A DNA stretch of 64,000 nt from Triticum aestivum. Lineage: Eukaryota > Streptophyta > Magnoliopsida > Poales > Poaceae. The stretch is from the NCBI RefSeq assembly GCF_018294505.1, contig NC_057797.1, positions 128,714,051 through 128,778,050 on the forward strand. The letters are read 5' to 3'. Below, in pieces: positions 45,454 through 57,635 of this stretch (position 1 is its first letter; every line of letters starts with the position of its first letter). The notes beneath the pieces were generated by a model. The model was not told the DNA's origin. It ran no database searches and saw nothing but the letters and a program-made list of their open reading frames with translations. The position numbers were made by a program, and so were the translations under genes.

Positions 45454-47051
45454 TGATACGTCTCCAATGTATCTGTAATTTATGAAGTATTCATGCCACG
45501 TTTACAACAATTTTATATGGTTTTGGTATGATTCGCATGAAACTAACCCGGAATGGCGCTGTTTTCAGCAGAACTACCCGTGGTGTTGTTTTTTGCGCAG
45601 AAATGAAAGTTCTCCAAATTAGCTGAAACTTTTTGATGATTTTTTTGGAACAAAAGAGGCCCCCGAAGCTTCATGGGAGGGCCAGAAGAACCACGAGGAG
45701 GGCACAACCCGCCAGGGCGCGCCTGTTGGGCCTGGCTTGCCCCGGTGGGTTGTGCTCACCTCGAGGCCCATCTTCGCTTGAAACCGATGCCAAAAAATCC
45801 TATAAATAGAGAAAGCATCAGAAATAACCCTAGATCAGAAGTTCTGCCACCGCAAGGCTCTGTAGCCACTGAAAAACCAATCTAGACCCCGTTCCGGCAC
45901 CCTGCCGGAGGGGGGAATCATCTCCGGTGGACATCTTAATCATCCCGGTTGCTACCATGATGAGGAGGGAGTAGTCCACCCTCGGGGTTGTGGGTTTGTA
46001 CCAGTAGCTATGTGTTCAATCTCTCTCTCTCTCTCTCTTGTGTTCTTGACATGTCATGATCTTGATGTATCGCAGGCTTTGTTAATATAGTCGGATCATA
46101 TGGTGTTTTCCCCTCTCTATTTTGTTGTGATGAATTGAGTTTTTCCCTTTGAGATTTCGTTGTTATTGGATTGAATACTTTTATGGATTTGAGAACACTT
46201 GATATATGTCTTGCAGTTGAATACTCGTGGTGACAATGGGATATTGTATTGATTCACTTGATATATGTTTTCACACTCAACTCGCAGATTCCCGAGGTGA
46301 TATTGGGGTAATCTATGCATAGGGGTTGATGCACGTTCTTGTCTTTGTTTCTCTAGTAGAAATATTGGGGCACTCTTTGAAGTTCTTTGTGTTGGATTGA
46401 ATATTATGAATCTGAATTTGCTTTGGTGTTATTTTATTACGAAACTCTTGGTTAGATCGATCGGAACATATAGCTTTGTGTTATTTTAGTACAACCTCTA
46501 GGATAGATTGATCGGAAAGAATAGCTTTGAGTTGGTTTCGTACCCTACAAACAATTCCGTCTTATGTTCTCCGCTAGAAAGGAACTTTGGAGTGATTCTT
46601 TGTTGCACGTTGAGGGACGGTTATATGATCCAATTGTATTAGCACTGTTGTTTATTGAGAGATTGCACTAGTGAAAGTACGGACCCTAGGCCTCATTTTC
46701 AAGCATTGCAATACCATTTTTGTGCCCGTTTATTACCTGCTACCTTGCTGTTTTATTTATTCAGATTATAAAAATATATTTCTACCATCCACGTGGCACT
46801 TTTATCACCATCTCTTCGCCGAACTAGTGCACCTATACAATTTGCCATTGTATTGGGTGTGTTGCGGACACAAGAGATTTCTTGTATTTGATTGCAGGGT
46901 TGTTTGAGAGAGACCAACTTCATCATACACCTCCCACGGATTGATAAACCTTAGGTCATCCACTTGAGGGAAAATTACTATTGTCCTACAAAACTATGCG
47001 CTTGGAGGCCCAACACGAGTCTACAAGAATAAAGTTGTGTAGTAGACATGA
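45454..47051 (+). repeat. D LTR 2, shared middle LTR (1598 bp)
   Basis: Starts TGATACGTCTCCAATGTATC; its end reads GTAGTAGACATGA where LTR 1 has CATCA, so the terminal CA is mutated. TATAAATA at 45801-45808. Inverted repeat arms 45700-45723 and 45734-45757 lie just upstream of it. It follows one polypurine tract and precedes one primer-site pair, so it serves as the 3' LTR of one unit and the 5' LTR of the next. Confidence 0.9.
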
Positions 47052-47060
47052 AGCACTTTT

Positions 47061-47142
47061 CTGGCGCCGTTGTCGGGGAGGTTAGGTAAGCGTCACTCAC
47101 ATCCCATCAACGAAGCTCTTTCCTGGCGCCGTTGCCATGGAG
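47061..47142 (+). other. Duplicated tRNA-Asp primer sites, D internal 2
   Basis: CTGGCGCCGTTGTCGGGGAG (about 47061-47080) and CTGGCGCCGTTGCCATGGAG (about 47122-47141), each with small changes from the tRNA-Asp site. Spacing and surrounding words equal those of internal copy 1. Confidence 0.78.
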
Positions 47143-47232
47143 GTGAGTGCTTGAAGGTAGATCTTTAGATCTTGCAATCGAACCTTTTAGTTTCTTGTTT
47201 ATCACTAGTTTGGTTTATAAAAGAAAACTACA

Positions 47233-48145
47233 AAAAATGGAATTGAGGTTGCATCATATTATTCATCTTTTAATGTATTTTGTGAGAATGATGGAAAGGA
47301 AAATTGTGCTCAATTGATAGATGAAGAATTCAATAAAATGTTTGGCATAAAATCTTTGAATGATGAGCATGATTGCAATGTTGCTAGTATGAATTCTTTG
47401 AATATCCATGATGGTAATGATATGCAAAGCCATAAGCTTGGGGATGCTATGTTTTATGAAGATGGTATTTTTAGTCCCCCAAGATTTGATGTGCAAAATT
47501 GTTATAATGCATGCTTCCTATTTATGATGATTATATTGATGAAAGTGGATTTGGAGAGGACATGCCTTTATTTAATGATGAATCCACTATTTTGGAAGAG
47601 GCTTCAATTGACTATGATAACAAAGTTAATATCTATGATGATTATGGTGATGAAATGTATCCTATAAAGAATAATGATAACCAAGGAACTTGTCATCATG
47701 ATTTAAATTTTCACTCCCACGATAGTTATTTTGTTGAGTTTGCTCCCACTAATATTGATGAGAATAAATTTGCTTATGTGGAGAGTAACAAAATTTCTAT
47801 GCTTATGCATCATGTAAAGAATTATTTATGTGATAGTTATATTGTTGAATTCATTCATGATGCTACTGAAAATTATTATGAGGGAGGAACTTATGCTTGT
47901 AGGAATTGCAATAATATCAAGTTTCTCTCTATGTGTTGAAAGTTTTGAAGTTATGCTTGTTTTGCCTTCCTATGCTAGTTGATTCTTGCTCCCACGAATT
48001 GTTTGATCATAAAATCCCTATACATAGGAATTGGGTTAGGCTTAAATGTGCTTGCCATGTGTTTCATGATGCTCTTGTTATGTTTCAATTCTTATCTTTT
48101 ACACGAGCATCATTGAAACCATCATGCCTAGCTAAAAGGCATTAA
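47233..48145 (+). pseudogene. Acidic Asp/Asn-rich ORF of element D, internal copy 2
   Basis: Second copy of the D reading frame, closely matching 41481-42489. A 4-bp deletion near 47507 breaks it into frames 47314-47667 and 47511-47939, and loss of one T near 47925 moves the C-terminal Cys/His-rich part to a third frame (47933-48145). It lacks the GCAT duplication of copy 1, so here the frame runs on from IHDA into TENYYEGGTYACRNCNN with a CxxC pair. The two copies thus carry different lesions and the breaks arose independently. Confidence 0.6.
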
Positions 48146-48156
48146 AGAAAAGCGCT

Positions 48157-50677
48157 TGTTGGGAGATAACCCAACACTTTTACCAGTTATTTTTGTGTGT
48201 TCACATGATTAAGATACTGTAGTAATCATGTTTTATAGCTTTCGTTTCAATAAAGTGCCAAGTAAAGCCTTTGGGATGGTTTACGGTGATAGTTGATTTG
48301 ATCTTCCTGAAAAACTAAAACCTCTGCGCTCAGGAAAATAATTCTCATTTTTAACAGAAGCGTGATAAAATACTGATTCTTTTTGCAGAAGATTAATAGA
48401 CAAATTGTCCAGGTTTTACTAAATTTTCAGAATTTTTGGTGTAACATAAATATGGTTGGAGTACAGATTACTACAGACAATTCTGTTTTTGACAGATTCT
48501 GTTTTCAATGCATAGTTTGCTTGTTTTCTAGTTTCTATGGCTTATATTGCTCAATATAAATTGTGGAAATTATATGCTACGGTAGTCATTGTGTGAGAAC
48601 AATTATGAATCTTGTCTTTGACAGTACCAAAGTGAAATGGTTTGCTCTTTATCATACTAACCTATCTCACGAAGTTCCGTTAAGTTTTGTGTGATTGAAG
48701 TTTTCAAGTTTTGGGTGAGATGTCGATATGAGGAGAATAAGGAGTGACAAGACACTAATCTTGTGGAAGCCCAAGGAACTCCAAGTTAATATCTAAGGAA
48801 GATCCAAGCAACTAAGCTATGGGATGCCCCGGAAGGCATCCCCTCTTTCGTCTCCAACATTATCGATAACCTCACTTGGAGCTATGTTTTCATTCGTCAC
48901 ATGATATGAGTTTTGCTTGGAGCGTCATTTTATTTTGTTAGGATTTGCTTGATGTTATTTAGATTAATGTTTTGAATCTTTTATTTCAATAAAAGTGGCA
49001 ATGATAGCCTTTGCCATGCTTATTTTGCAAGTATACATGTTGCTGTTTGAAAACAGAAAGTTTACCGATGTTGCAAAAAATCCCTAGAAAAGTCAGAATG
49101 TGATAAAATGTTGAAACTTTTTGCAAAATAAGATCTGACAAATTTTCTACAGTGTGGTAAATTTTCATAATCTTTGGAGTTTAAGAAGTATTGATACTCT
49201 TGCATTCTTTACAGACTGTACTGTTTTGGCAGACTACGATTATCTTTGCATTGTTTGCATATGTTTGCTTGTTTAATGATTCTATTTAAGGATAGGAGTA
49301 TTAAATATGAAGAGGCATTTAGTATGCAATTTTGAATAATAATTTTAGTGATTTGCTACAGTAGAGAATGATAAGGTTTTTGCATTGGTTTAATGATTCT
49401 AACTTAACTCACGAGTTCTTGTTGAGTTTTGTGTGGATGAAGCTTTTGAGATTGAGGAAAACCGTGATATGTGAGGAATTAAGGAGACAAGCTCAAGCTT
49501 GGGATTCCCAAGGCACCCCAAGATAATATTTCAGGAAGTCTCAAGCATTTAAACTTGGGGATGCCCCGGTAGGCATCCCACCTTTCTTCTTTAACAATTA
49601 TCAGTTAGTATCGGTTGAGCCTAAGTTTTTGCTTCCTCACATGATGTGTGTTATTATTGGAATGACATTTTATTTTGTTTTTGCTTCCTGTTTTAATAAA
49701 ATACTTGGATCTGAAAGTTTTTAAATAAGAGAGAGTCCTCAAATAGCTATCCATTTACATAACTACTCGCTTGATCTTCACATATATCTTTTGGAGTAGC
49801 TTGTCATTTACTCTTGTGCTTCACTTATATCCTATGAGTAAATTGTTGAATGAATTAAATATCATGATGTTGAAACTATATCATGTCTAGTGGTAGCTTC
49901 ACATTGGGTTTAGAAAGTGAAATCTTTTGAAGCTTGGCAATCACAATATTGGTCATACAAGCAATTCATGAATAACTTGAACAATACCCATGCCTTGCAA
50001 CAGGATATAAATATTATATTACGTTAGCATGTGATTTACCTATCAATAATAAAGCAATTGTGTAAATAAATGTTCATCAATTTCTACCTATACCTTGTAT
50101 TTTGATTAAAAGTTTGGTAAGTAAATTAAAGTGGAATTGGTTCCAAAAAAAGATAAGTAAATTAAGGTGATTGATTACCATACACATGAAAGGTTGGATG
50201 AAGGGGTGGTGGTCAGAAGAAAAGTGAAATGGGAACCTGATGTTCTTTTTAAGTAATAGAGATTAGTATAAGGAAGAGAACTTTCACATGCAAATACACT
50301 ATCTTGGAAATCTTTCGTGATTGTCAGCCCCCATCAAAATATTATATGCCAAAATTGTTGACGTTGGACAAGAAAGACAATGTAATGTTTTATGTTTGTT
50401 CATATTGACATAGAAGTTATATTGTCATAGATCCTTCAACATGTGGTGCATGCCCCCCATCTTTGCTAGCCAAAAATTATGCACCAAGTAGAGATACTAA
50501 TTGTGCATCCAAAAACCCTTAAACCCAAATCTTATTTTCAAGAGTCCACCATACCTACCTAAGGATTGTGCAAGATCCTTCAAGTAAGTTGTCATCGGTG
50601 CAATAAGGCAATAAAAATTGCTTCTAAAAGTGTTAGACCATTTAGTGTAAGAGAACATTGAGAGTTGTACAAACTTA
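48157..50677 (+). other. Non-coding 3' part of D internal copy 2, before J
   Basis: No credible gene. It repeats the layout of 42499-44715: stem-loop after the ORF, GGGATGCC/GGCATCCC hairpins at about 48823-48842 and 49559-49580, and the A-like block. A 287-bp insertion at 49976-50262 is the only large difference before solo LTR J. Confidence 0.6.
49976..50262. mobile_element. 287-bp insertion unique to D internal copy 2, unclassified
   Basis: Internal copy 1 reads AATAATTAGTATAAGG without a break; copy 2 has 287 bp between AATAA and TTAGTATAAGG. The insert begins CTTGAACAATACCCATGCCT, contains several A-rich runs and ends AAGTAATAGAGA. No terminal inverted repeat or clear target duplication is seen. 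Its size would fit a MITE or SINE, but neither is shown. Confidence 0.5.
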
Positions 50678-50682
50678 TGATG

Positions 50683-52346
50683 TGATGTCTACTACACAAC
50701 CTTCTTCTTGTAGACGTTGTTGGGCCTCCAAGTGCAGAGGTTTGTAGGACAGTAGAAAATTTCCCTCAAGTGGATGACCTAAGGTTTATCAATCTGTGGG
50801 AGGCGTAGGATGAAGATGGTCTCTCTCAAACAACCCTGCAACCACACAACAAAGAGTCTGTTGTGTCCCCAACACACCCAATACAATGGTAAATTGTATA
50901 GGTGCACTAGTTCGGCGAAGAGATGGTGATACAAGTGCAATATGGATGATAGATATAGGTTTTTGTAATCTGAAAATATAAAAACAACAAGGTAATTAAT
51001 GATAAAAGTGAGCACAAACGGTATTGCAATGCTTCGAAACATGGCCTAGGGTCCATACTTACACTAGTGCAAGTTCTCTCAACAATGATAACATAATTAG
51101 ATCATATAACAATCCCTCAACATGCAACAAAGAGTCACTCCAAAGTCACTAATAGTGGAGAACAAATGAAGAGATTATTGTAGGGTACGAAACCACCTCA
51201 AAGTTATTATTTCCGATCAATCCATTGGGCTATTCCTATAAGTGTCACAAACAGCCCTAGAGTTCGTAGTAAAATAACACCTTAAGACACACATCAACCA
51301 AAACCCTAATGTCACCTAGATACTCCAATGTCACCTCAAGTATCCGCGGGTATGATTATACGATATGCATCACACAATCCCAGATTCATCTATTCAAACC
51401 AACACAAAGAACTTCAAAGAGTTCCCCAAAGTTTCTACCGGAGAGTCAAGACGAAAACATGTGCCAACCCCTATGCATAGATTCCCAAGGTCACAGAACC
51501 CACAAGTTGATCACCAAAACATACATCAAGTGAATCAATAGAATACCCCATTGTCACCACGGGTATCTCACACAAGACATACATCAAGTGTTCTCAAATC
51601 CTTAAAGACTCAATCGATAAGATAACTTCAAAGGGAAAACTCAATCCATTACAAGAAGATAGAGGGGGAGAAGCATCATAAGATCCAACTATAATAGCAA
51701 AGCTCGCGATACATCAAGATCATGCCATATCAAGAACATGAGAGGGAGATCAAACACATAGCTACTGGTACATACCCTCAGCCCCAAGGGTGAACTACTC
51801 CCTCCTCATCATGGAGAGCATCGGGATGATGAAGATGGCCACCGGTGATGATTCCCCCCTCTGGCAGGGTGCCGGAATAGGGTCCCGATTGTTTTTTGGT
51901 GGCTATAGAGGCTTACGGCGGCAGAACTCCTGATCTAGGTTTCTTTCTGGGGGGTTCCTGTATTTATAGGAATTTTGGCATCGGTCTCATGTCAGGGGGG
52001 GTCTCCGAGTCATCCATGAGGCAGGGGGCGCTCCCAGGGGGTAGGGTGCGCCCTCCACCCTCGTGGATGGCTCGGGACTCTTCTGGCCCAACTATTTTAC
52101 TTCAGGGGCTTCTTTTGGTCCATAAAAAATCCACAAAAATTGGCAAGTCAATTGGACTCCGTTTGGTATTCCTTTTCTGTAAAACTCAAAAACAAGGAAA
52201 AAAACAAAAACTGGCACTGGGCTCTAGGTTAATAGGTTAGTCCCAAAAATCATATAAAATAGCATATAAATGCATATGAAACATCCAAGATGGATAATAT
52301 AATAGCATGGAACAATCAAAATTATAGATACGTTGGAGACGTATCA
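50683..52346 (-). mobile_element. Solo LTR J (1664 bp), related to D LTR but inverted
   Basis: A single LTR with a perfect 5-bp target duplication TGATG (50678-50682 and 52347-52351) and no internal region, as left by recombination between the two LTRs of a full element. Minus strand starts TGATACGTCTCCAACGTATC and ends GTAGTAGACATCA. Its 3' half (about 50683-51530) is clearly related to the 3' half of the D LTRs; the U3 half is different. TATAAATA (minus strand) at 51961-51968; inverted repeat arms 52007-52031 and 52048-52080 just upstream of it. Confidence 0.93.
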
Positions 52347-52351
52347 TGATG

Positions 52352-53048
52352 GCAAAGAATAAAAGCGACAAACTGCATAATAAAGGTTTCTATCATAAGG
52401 GGCAATATAACGTGACGTTCTTTTGCACTAAGGGGTTGAGCATACAAATAAATAAGCGCATGGCAACCTCTGCTTCCCTCTGCGAAGGGCTTATCTTTTA
52501 CTTTTCAGTATTTACTTTTATGCACAGAGTCAAAGTTTTTCTCTCTATTCCCTTTTTATTTTTCTCTTTTGGCAAGAATAATGTGGTGAGGAAAGATCTA
52601 GGCACATATATCCAGTTGGATATGGGTAGCATGAGTTATTATTGTTGACATCACCCTTGAGGTGAATACGTTGGGAGGCAAAACAATAAGCCCCTATCTT
52701 TCTATGTGTCTGCTTGAAACGTTTTGATCATGTGTATGCGGTGAGTGTTAGCAATCATAGAAGACTATATGATGGTCGAGTATGTGGAGCTCTTACTTAA
52801 ACTCTGTTGAATAAGTTGAATTGCAATTGCTTGGTGACTGAGAACATATGTTGTTGAGTTTCAAGAGAATTCATTGTTTGAACCTTAACATGTGAATTGG
52901 TTGCTACTTTAACATGAGAAAATTTATGAGAAATAATTGTTGTTTTGATGATAGGAAAAGTGATTGAAATTATCATTGATGAAACTTATGCACTTTGCTA
53001 GCATTCACACTTTATAAATTATTTCTTGGGGATTAAGCTTGGGGATGC
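52352..53048 (+). other. 3' end of D internal copy 2
   Basis: Continues the sequence cut by J (GATGGCAAAGAATAAAAGCG also at 44732 in copy 1). Non-coding; ends with GATTAAGCTTGGGGATGC, the polypurine tract before LTR 3. Confidence 0.75.
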
Positions 53049-53364
53049 TGATACGTCTCCAATGTATCTATATTTATGAAGTATTCATGCCACGTTTACA
53101 ACAAATTTATATGGTTTTGGTATGATTTGCATGAAACTAACCCAGACTGACGCTGTTTTCAGCAGAACTACCGTGGTGTTGTTTTTTGTGCAGAAATGAA
53201 AGTTCTCCAAATGAGCTAAAACTTTTTGACGATTTTTTTGGAACAAAAGAGGCCCCCGAAGCTTTGTGGGAGGTCCAGAAGAGCCACGAGGAGGGCACAA
53301 CCCACTAGGGCGCGCCTGGTGGGCGTGGCTTGCCCCGATGGGTTGTGCTCACCTCGAGGCCCAT
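53049..53364 (+). repeat. D LTR 3, left part
   Basis: Starts TGATACGTCTCCAATGTATC and matches LTRs 1 and 2 up to CCCAT (53360-53364), where element E is inserted. Confidence 0.9.
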
Positions 53365-53845
53365 TGAGGGAGTCCTGGATTAGGGGGTGTTCGGATAGCC
53401 TAACTATACCTTCATCTGGACTCCTGGACTATGAAGATACAAGATTGAAGACTCCATCCCGTGTCCGGAAGGGACTTTCCTTGGCATGGAAGGCAAGCTT
53501 GGCGATACGGATGTTCAGATCTCCTACCATTGTAACCGACTTTATGTAACCCTAACCCTCTCCGGTGTCTATATAAACTGGAGGGTTTTAGTCCGTAGGA
53601 CAAGATACACGTCAACAATCATACCATAGGCTAGCTTCTAGGGTTTAGCCTCTCTGATCTCGTGGTAGATCAACTCTTGTACTACCCATATCATCAATAT
53701 TAATCAAGCAGGACGTAGGGTTTTACCTCCATCGAGAGGGCCCGAACCTGGGTAAAACTTCGTGTCCCCTGCCTCCTGTTACCATCCGGCCTAGACGCAC
53801 AGTTCGGGACCCCCTACCCAAGATCCGCCGGTTTTGACACCGACA
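53365..53845 (+). repeat. 5' LTR of element E (481 bp)
   Basis: TGAGGGAGTCCTGGATTAGG to TTTTGACACCGACA. TATATAAA at 53570-53577. It is followed directly by TTGGTGCTTTCATTGAGAG, the primer-site region; I do not assign the tRNA. Confidence 0.95.
53570..53577 (+). promoter_or_regulatory. TATA box of E LTR
   Basis: TATATAAA, about 205 bp into the 5' LTR; present at the same place in the 3' LTR. Confidence 0.65.
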
Positions 53846-53892
53846 TTGGTGCTTTCATTGAGAGTTCCTCTGTGTCGTCGCCATCAGGAAGG

Positions 53893-54942
53893 ATGCCTCG
53901 CCCCGTCTTTAAAGACGGCACCGTTGCTAAGGGAGCTTTGGCTGTCGGCCAAACCCTCCAGCTAGGTCGTTTTCTTATGACCACCTGTTCGGCTTCTACG
54001 CCGACGATGACCTCTCGAGCCATCGAAAACAATCTTCATGTCAACTCGAAACTTGCCGAGCAGTTAAATCCAATAGAGCTTTCCTCCATAAACGAGCTCT
54101 TGGATCGCTTCACCGCCCTGGGAGTCGCTACGGATTACGACCAGATTGGGCCTAAAACCAATCTGAGAGAGATTAACTCTCCCCAAGCCACCCATCATGT
54201 TGCCGTGGTAGAGGGACAGTGTGGCGACCCTTCATCTATCCTAAGGACTCGCTATGTACGGATTCCCGATCCCTCCAAACCGGATGACCGCGGAGGGGAG
54301 GATATCACTCAAGACCTGAACCGGGAATCAGGCGACGGACTAGATTCATTGGACGACATCCAGGAATCCAAACTTTCGAGTTCAAAAATTCCTCGGCGTC
54401 TGAGCCTCAGAAGGGGTAAGGCTTCGGATTCAATTCCACCCACCCACCCGAACATTAGCGATCTATCCCAAATCAGGCAAGAGCCCAAAGAAATAGTACA
54501 TCATTACTGGGCTAGATTCCTCCTGGTTATGCACAGGATAAAGGGCTGCCGCGAGGAAGAAGCAATTTCATCCTTCTGCAATAATTGCACGGACAAGGGA
54601 ATACTCAACGCCATAAGTCGCCGTGATATTACACGCTTTGTTGACTTAGCATCCATAGTACGAAAGTACTGTGCGATGGAAAGCGCCTGGAAAACCGAAA
54701 TAAAATTTCGGGACAATCCGGCCCTTAATGCAAGCCCAGTCCAAAATAAAAGGGTGCACCATCGCCAGACACCCGGGCCAAACACCAAAAGGCAAAAACC
54801 CTCTACAGGGCATGGAACCGTACTGGAAGGATGGCTTAATGGACCCTGTAAATTCATAGTACAGAGGATGCCACACCAACTCACAGCCTTAGAGCATGTT
54901 GGATACTCCGGCAGGTGGCCAAAATTGGCGAAAACCTCCTAA
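53893..54942 (+). CDS. gag: Gag of element E (349 aa)
   Basis: Frame open from ATG 53893 (MPRPVFKDGTVAKGA). A helical region with MTSRAIENNLHVNSKLAEQL is followed by an acidic linker. The C-terminal part holds capsid-like helices: LSQIRQEPKEIVHHYWARFL, EEEAISSFCNNCTDKGIL, RFVDLASIVRKYCAMESAW. No CCHC knuckle is seen. The frame overlaps the start of the pol frame by 28 bp (pol in the -1 phase); whether that is a programmed shift or a mutation cannot be told from one copy. Shorter than expected for a Tat gag, so an internal deletion is possible. Confidence 0.75.
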   Translation: MPRPVFKDGTVAKGALAVGQTLQLGRFLMTTCSASTPTMTSRAIENNLHVNSKLAEQLNPIELSSINELLDRFTALGVATDYDQIGPKTNLREINSPQATHHVAVVEGQCGDPSSILRTRYVRIPDPSKPDDRGGEDITQDLNRESGDGLDSLDDIQESKLSSSKIPRRLSLRRGKASDSIPPTHPNISDLSQIRQEPKEIVHHYWARFLLVMHRIKGCREEEAISSFCNNCTDKGILNAISRRDITRFVDLASIVRKYCAMESAWKTEIKFRDNPALNASPVQNKRVHHRQTPGPNTKRQKPSTGHGTVLEGWLNGPCKFIVQRMPHQLTALEHVGYSGRWPKLAKTS

Positions 54943-57635
54943 TCCCGGAAGGCACAGAAATCCACCCCAGAGACACCAATACGGTATTAACAGTCTTCGA
55001 GACCTTTGCATCAAATAACATGCGAAAAAGGACACTCCGCAGCCTTGCCGAAGTCTACCAAGTAGCAACAATAAACCCATGGAGTGACACGGCCATTACC
55101 TTCAATGCTAGTGATGAACCTAAATTCCGAACAGCCCGAGCACCAGCCGCATTGGTCCTCAGTCCAATAGTGGACGGCTTTCGTCTCACCAAGGTACTCA
55201 TGGACGACGGTAGCGGATTGAACCTCATCTACAAGGAAACTCTCCAAAAAATGGATATAGACTGGAACCGCATCACGCGAAGCAGCACAACCTTTAGGGG
55301 AATAATCCCCAGTTGGGAAGCGCGATGTACAGGAAAAATCACACTGGATGTGGTGTTCGGCACGCTGGACAATTACAGGTCCGAAGAAGTCACGTTCCAC
55401 GTGGCCACATTCAGCAGTGGTTATCATGATTTGCTAGGGCGGGAAGCATTCACAATCTTCCAAGAAATACCCCATTACGAGTACATGAAGCTCAAGATGG
55501 CCGGGCCTAATGGGATCATCACTCTCACTAGTGATCCGGATGTAGCACTCCGCGCCGAAAACAAGACAGTCGCACTGGCCCTCGAGGCACTATCCGAAGC
55601 CCTAGCGGCCGAGGAACTGACTGCGCTGCGCTCTACCGTGAATAGGGATGACGTGGTACTCGACAAAAGATCCAAGTCCACCTCCTTTAAACCAGCGGAC
55701 GAAATAGTCAAATTCCAAGTCCATCCAACGGACCCCAACAAAACAGCTTCCATCGGGGCACAATTAAACCCTGATGTCGACGCCGCATTGCGAGAGTTCC
55801 TACGGGAGAACTGGGACATTTTCGCCTGGCATCCTTCGGACATGCCAGGAATCCCACACAGGCTGGCCGAGCACAGCTTAAATATCCAAACAGGATTCAA
55901 ACCTGTCAAACAGGCTCTTCGGCGTTTTTCCGAACCTAAGAGACAGGCTATGGGAGAGGATCTAGCAAAGCTATTGGAGGCCGGATTCATCAGGGATATA
56001 AAACATCCGGACTGGCTAGCAAACCTGGTGATGGTACCAAAGAAGGACAAATCCTGGCGCCTGTGTGTCGATTTTAAAGACCTCAACAAGGCTTGCCCAA
56101 AGGATCCCTTCCCTCTCCCCCGCATCGATCAAATTATCGATGCCACCGCAAGACACGATTCGTTGTGTTTCCTCAACACATATTCTGGCTACCATCAAAT
56201 CAAGATGGCAGAATCAGACCAAGCCGCAATAGCATTTATCACACCATACGGGCCATTCTGCTTCAGCACGATGCCCTTCGGGATCAAAAACGCCGGCGCA
56301 ACATATCAGCGCATGATTCAGACATGTCTGGCAAGCCAGATCGGTAAAATAGTGGAGGCATACGTAGATGATGTGGTCGTCAAAACAAGACATGTTGAAT
56401 CTCTAGTAGACGACTTGAGGCTCACATTTGATAATCTCCGAACATACGACATCAAGCTCAACCCGGAAAAATGCGTTTTCGGCGTCCCAGTCGGAAAGCT
56501 CTTGGGCTTCATTGTATCCAATAGAGGAATTGAAGCAAATCCAGCCAAGATCCGAGCTCTGTCGCAATTGGATATCCCAAAGGACCTCAAACAAATACAA
56601 AAGTTAACCGGATGTGTGGCGGCTCTAAGCCGCTTTATCTCCCGCCTGGGAGAAAAGGCCCTTCCCCTTTACCGCCTCCTTCGGTGCACCGAACACTTCA
56701 AATGGACGGACGCAGCCATGGCCGGACTCGACGAAATAAAAGCCATACTGGCAACAAACCCAGTCCTGGCCGCGCCAAACACCGGCGAACCAATGCTATT
56801 GTACATCGCAGCAACACATCAGGTTGTAAGCGCAGTGCTCGTCGTCGAACGAGAAGAGGACGGACACAAATTCCCCCTTCAAAGGCCTATCTATTATGTG
56901 TCCACTGTCCTCACTCCCTGCAAATCATGGTACCCGCATTATCAAAAGATTGCGTACGTGGTATTCATGGCATCCCGGAAGCTACGACACTACTTTCAAG
57001 AGTGTTCGATAACAGTAGCCTCGGAAGTACCACTTAACGACATTATCAACAACCATGACGCAACGGGATGGATTGCGAAATGGGCCATCGAGCTCCTCCC
57101 ATTCTACATAACTTATAAGCCACGACGAGCCATCAAGTCACAAGTTTTGGCCGATTTCGTCGCAGAATGGACGGAGGCCGAACTCCCTAAAGAGTACGGC
57201 ACATATTCAAATTGGATCATGCATTTTAACGGCTCCAAAATGTTAGCCGGGCGGGGGGCTGGTGTCATTCTGACATCCCCCACAGGAGACACAATTCAAT
57301 ACATACTACAGATTCTGTACACGGACTCGAACAACGCAGCCGAATACGAGGCTCTTCTACATGGTCTCTGGATGGCAGTATCCATGGGCATCCAACGCCT
57401 AGAGGTGCGCAGGGACTCGAACCTTGCAATATCCCAAATAAATAGAGACTTCGATGCCAAGGATCTGAAAATGGCAGCTTACCACAACACCATCCTAAAA
57501 ATGTCAGCTCGGTTCGAGGGGCTTGAATTTCACCATATAGCCCGGGAAAATAATCAGGCGGCAGATGTCCTGGCACGCATCGGCACAAAACGCGATGTAG
57601 TCCCCCCCCAACATCTTCTTGGAAAGGCTTTTTAA
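54915..57635 (+). pseudogene. Pol of element E: protease, RT, RNase H and second RNase H (906 aa)
   Basis: Open frame whose enzymes look inactive. Protease: MDDGSGLNLIY at residues 96-106. RT from about 330: LVMVPKKDKSWRLCVDF, then CFLNTYSGYHQI, where Asn421 stands in the place of the motif A catalytic Asp, then TMPFGIKNAGATYQRM and the active site YVDD at 483-486. First RNase H around 625-755 is degenerate. Second, archaeal-type RNase H at 767-890: MHFNGSK with Asn772 in place of the first catalytic Asp, Glu810, Asp834 and Asp884 present. The double RNase H is diagnostic of Tat. The frame ends after a run of eight C (57602-57609); beyond it the next phase continues into integrase, so a one-base change in that run is the likely cause. 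Confidence 0.9.

Noticed and set aside
49976..50262. Helitron or Stowaway MITE call for the 287-bp insertion
   Set aside because: No TC...CTRR ends with hairpin, no TA duplication with terminal inverted repeats.
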